Assembly: GCA_046481785.1 (NCBI GenBank)
Contig: JAWOJF010000269.1
Span: forward strand, 1-25,989
Direction: 5' to 3'
DNA from: JAWOJF01 sp046481785
GTDB taxonomy: Bacteria > Bacteroidota > Ignavibacteria > Ignavibacteriales > Ignavibacteriaceae
Length of the DNA: 25,989 bases
Below are positions 23,944 to 25,989 of this stretch, in pieces. The stretch's first letter is position 1. Each line of letters opens with the position of its first letter. The position numbers and the translations under genes were made by a program. Below the pieces are notes generated by a model. That model had not been told where the DNA came from, did no database searches, and saw only the letters and a program-made list of their open reading frames with translations.

Positions 23944-25989
23944 TTAAAGAACCCTGCTGTATTTTTCCTTAATAATTTCAAGCTCCCTTATTATCATTTC
24001 CAGCTTGCTAATAAGCTCATTGGAATACTTCTCACATTGAGGAGTAATAACCCCTTCTTTAGCAGATGTTTCCAGCTCATGGCTTATCCGGGCAATATCA
24101 TCAATACCAAGTGTCAAACTGCTTCCCTTAAGCTTATGCGCATGAAACTGCAGTTGATTATAATTCTGATTAACAATAGCGCTTCTTATGCTGCTAATGG
24201 TTTTAGGAATATCCGAGATATAGATATTCAAAAGTTCGACAAGAAAACCAACATCGGCTGATGTTTCAATATCCTGTAAAAATGTAATCTTTTCCTCATC
24301 AATAACTTTTGTACGTGATTTTACCTGTTTAGAATGACCGATGTAAAATTCTTTTTGCCCGTTTATAATTTCTGCCCACTTAATAAGCATAACCTGAAGC
24401 TCATCTATTCTTACAGGCTTGGTAAGATAATCATCCATCCCTGCAGCAAAACACTGTTCTTTGTCTCCCTGCATTGCATTGGCAGTCATTGCTATTATCC
24501 TGGGACGTAAATCATCATGGAATTCATCTATAATATTTTTTGTTGCCTCATAGCCGTCCATTTCAGGCATTAGTATATCCATAAAAATTATATCATAACG
24601 GATTTTCCGCGCGGCATCAATTACTTCATAGCCGTTTCCGGCTGTATCAACTCGGTAGCCCATCCGTTCAAAAATCCTTAATGCCACCTTTTGATTAATA
24701 ATATTATCTTCAGCAAGCAGAATTTTCAGGGGAATTTTTTCAGCCAGTTTGTCATCTATTTTATGATAGCTTTCCTTGTTTTCTTTAATACCGGCACCGG
24801 GAGCAACAGCAGTATTAAGGGCTTCAAACAATTGAGCATGCCTGATTGGTTTGCTTAAAAAGGCCGTTAACTTAAGAGAATGGTATTCGGCAGGATTTTC
24901 TTTTTTCCCAATTGAGGTTAAAATAATTATTGGTACATCTTTGCCTGCCTCTGTTCTTCTTATTTCCTGGGCCAGAGTTATTCCATCCATAACAGGCATC
25001 TGGAAATCAAGAATAACTGCATCAAAATGTTTATTATCCCTGAATAACTGTACAGCTTCAAAAGGATATTCCACAGTCCGGCTATTCATTCCCCAGTTCT
25101 CTGCCTGCACAGTTAATATGTGGAGATTCGTCCTGTTATCATCTACAATCAGAACACTTTTCCCTTTTAGAAGTTTTGTACTGCCGCGAAGATAAATTTT
25201 TGATTGTGAAGGAACGGACTGAGCCTCAATTGAAAAATAAAAAGTAGTTCCCTTGCCTACTTCACTTTCCACCCACATTTTACCATTCATTAATTCAGCA
25301 AGTCTTTCGCTTATTGCAAGCCCCAGCCCGGTACCGCCATGTGTCCTTGTAGTAGAAGAATCGACCTGGCTGAATGATTTGAACAGACGGTTCATTTTCT
25401 CTTTTGGAATTCCAATACCGGTATCTTTTACGGAAAAATATATTTCATAATTGCACTCTTTAATTTGTTTAGCAGAGGCAGAGACAAATACCTCTCCTTT
25501 TTCTGTAAATTTAATTGCATTACTTACTAAGTTAGTAAGAACCTGCCTGAGCCTTGTAACATCGCCGGTAATAGTAGATGGTGTACCATCTTCAATCATA
25601 TAGGCAAGGTCCAGGCCTTTTTCACCGGCTTTTGAAGCAAGCAGATCTAAGGACTCCTCAATACAATCCCTGAGATCAAACGGCTGCTTTTCAAGATCCA
25701 GTTTTTCCGATTCTATTTTTGTAAAATCAAGAATGTCATTAATAACAACAAGAAGCTGGTCACCGCTTAATCTAATAGTTTCAACATATTCTCTCTGCAT
25801 TTCGGATAAGCGGGTATCAAGCAATAAGCCGGTCATTCCTATAACGCCATTCATGGGTGTTCTGATCTCATGGCTCATCAAAGCAAGGAACTCGCCTTTT
25901 GCCTTTAATGCATCCTCCGCAGTTTTAACTGCAAGGTCAAGTTCACTATTCTTTTTAACAAGTTCATCACGAATATTATTTTTCTTAAT
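23944..25989 (-). CDS. Hybrid sensor histidine kinase/response regulator (N-terminus outside window)
   Basis: The frame is open to the right edge; 681 C-terminal residues are visible. In window-fragment numbering, a short coiled-coil-like linker ('KKNSELDLAVKTAEDALKAK') leads into HisKA with H-box 'MSHEIRTPMNG' (phospho-His at 40), an HATPase_c domain with N-box 'LTNLVSNAIKF' and G-boxes 'DTGIGIP' and 'GGTGLGLAIS', a first receiver with Asp328 in 'ILDFQMPVMDG', a second receiver with Asp471 in 'FMDILMPEMDG', and a C-terminal HPt domain with His618 in 'HAHKLKGSS'. This is a full phosphorelay in one protein. The sensor domains lie beyond the window, so the signal is unknown. The DNA methyltransferase gene follows 28 bases downstream. 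Confidence 0.93.
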   Translation of the reverse strand: MKKNNIRDELVKKNSELDLAVKTAEDALKAKGEFLALMSHEIRTPMNGVIGMTGLLLDTRLSEMQREYVETIRLSGDQLLVVINDILDFTKIESEKLDLEKQPFDLRDCIEESLDLLASKAGEKGLDLAYMIEDGTPSTITGDVTRLRQVLTNLVSNAIKFTEKGEVFVSASAKQIKECNYEIYFSVKDTGIGIPKEKMNRLFKSFSQVDSSTTRTHGGTGLGLAISERLAELMNGKMWVESEVGKGTTFYFSIEAQSVPSQSKIYLRGSTKLLKGKSVLIVDDNRTNLHILTVQAENWGMNSRTVEYPFEAVQLFRDNKHFDAVILDFQMPVMDGITLAQEIRRTEAGKDVPIIILTSIGKKENPAEYHSLKLTAFLSKPIRHAQLFEALNTAVAPGAGIKENKESYHKIDDKLAEKIPLKILLAEDNIINQKVALRIFERMGYRVDTAGNGYEVIDAARKIRYDIIFMDILMPEMDGYEATKNIIDEFHDDLRPRIIAMTANAMQGDKEQCFAAGMDDYLTKPVRIDELQVMLIKWAEIINGQKEFYIGHSKQVKSRTKVIDEEKITFLQDIETSADVGFLVELLNIYISDIPKTISSIRSAIVNQNYNQLQFHAHKLKGSSLTLGIDDIARISHELETSAKEGVITPQCEKYSNELISKLEMIIRELEIIKEKYSRVL

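Overview
The window reads as a piece of an AT-rich Bacteroidota/Chlorobiota-group chromosome, most likely from the Ignavibacteria (Ignavibacterium/Melioribacter type). The best single clue is the C-terminal secretion domain of the protein at 1101-2864, with the 'LSQNYPNPFNPTTTINFSIP' signature and a 'SSGVYFYTLKTG...QTNKMVLMK' tail typical of type IX secretion cargo in that group. TonB-dependent uptake, relaxed lipoboxes, weak or absent Shine-Dalgarno sequences, several TTG starts and right-handed beta-helix lipoproteins agree. This is an inference from protein style; no 16S rRNA gene is present.

Layout. (1) 1-2919: the 3' end of a TonB-dependent receptor gene, a secreted beta-helix protein with a T9SS signal, and a clear intrinsic terminator. 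(2) 3050-9168: a three-gene forward cluster encoding a SurA-like parvulin lipoprotein, a membrane-anchored SGNH hydrolase with TPRs, and a polytopic spermidine-synthase-like protein. (3) 9229-14905, reverse: an arabinose/pentose unit read as galM, SGLT-type sodium:sugar symporter, araB, araD. The arabinose isomerase gene is not in the window. (4) 15186-16508, reverse: a CNNM/CorC-family membrane protein. (5) 16732-18800, forward: DUF971 protein, TrmH-family RNA methyltransferase, beta-helix lipoprotein. (6) 18786-20666, reverse: an NhaC-family antiporter with an unusual exported N-terminal domain, overlapping the preceding lipoprotein gene tail to tail. (7) 20787-22755, forward: a lipoprotein of unknown function, a small EthD-like protein and a SixA-type phosphatase. 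(8) 22835-22918: the signal recognition particle RNA. (9) 22938-25989, reverse: a beta-class DNA methyltransferase preceded by a large hybrid histidine kinase whose N-terminus lies beyond the right edge.

Working together: the araB/araD/symporter/galM unit is a coherent sugar-uptake route (periplasmic mutarotation, Na+-driven uptake, phosphorylation, epimerisation to D-xylulose-5-phosphate). The left-hand receptor and beta-helix protein fit an outer-membrane/surface polymer-handling pair, but the substrate is not visible. Most genes are ordinary housekeeping or metabolic genes. I see no CRISPR array, transposase, integrase, phage genes, tRNA or rRNA genes. The least explained parts are the SGNH-TPR/spermidine-synthase-like pair, the exported extension on the NhaC protein, the lipoprotein-EthD-SixA trio, and a cluster of small palindromes upstream of galM with a diverged relative upstream of araB. 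No intergenic stretch exceeds 300 bases.
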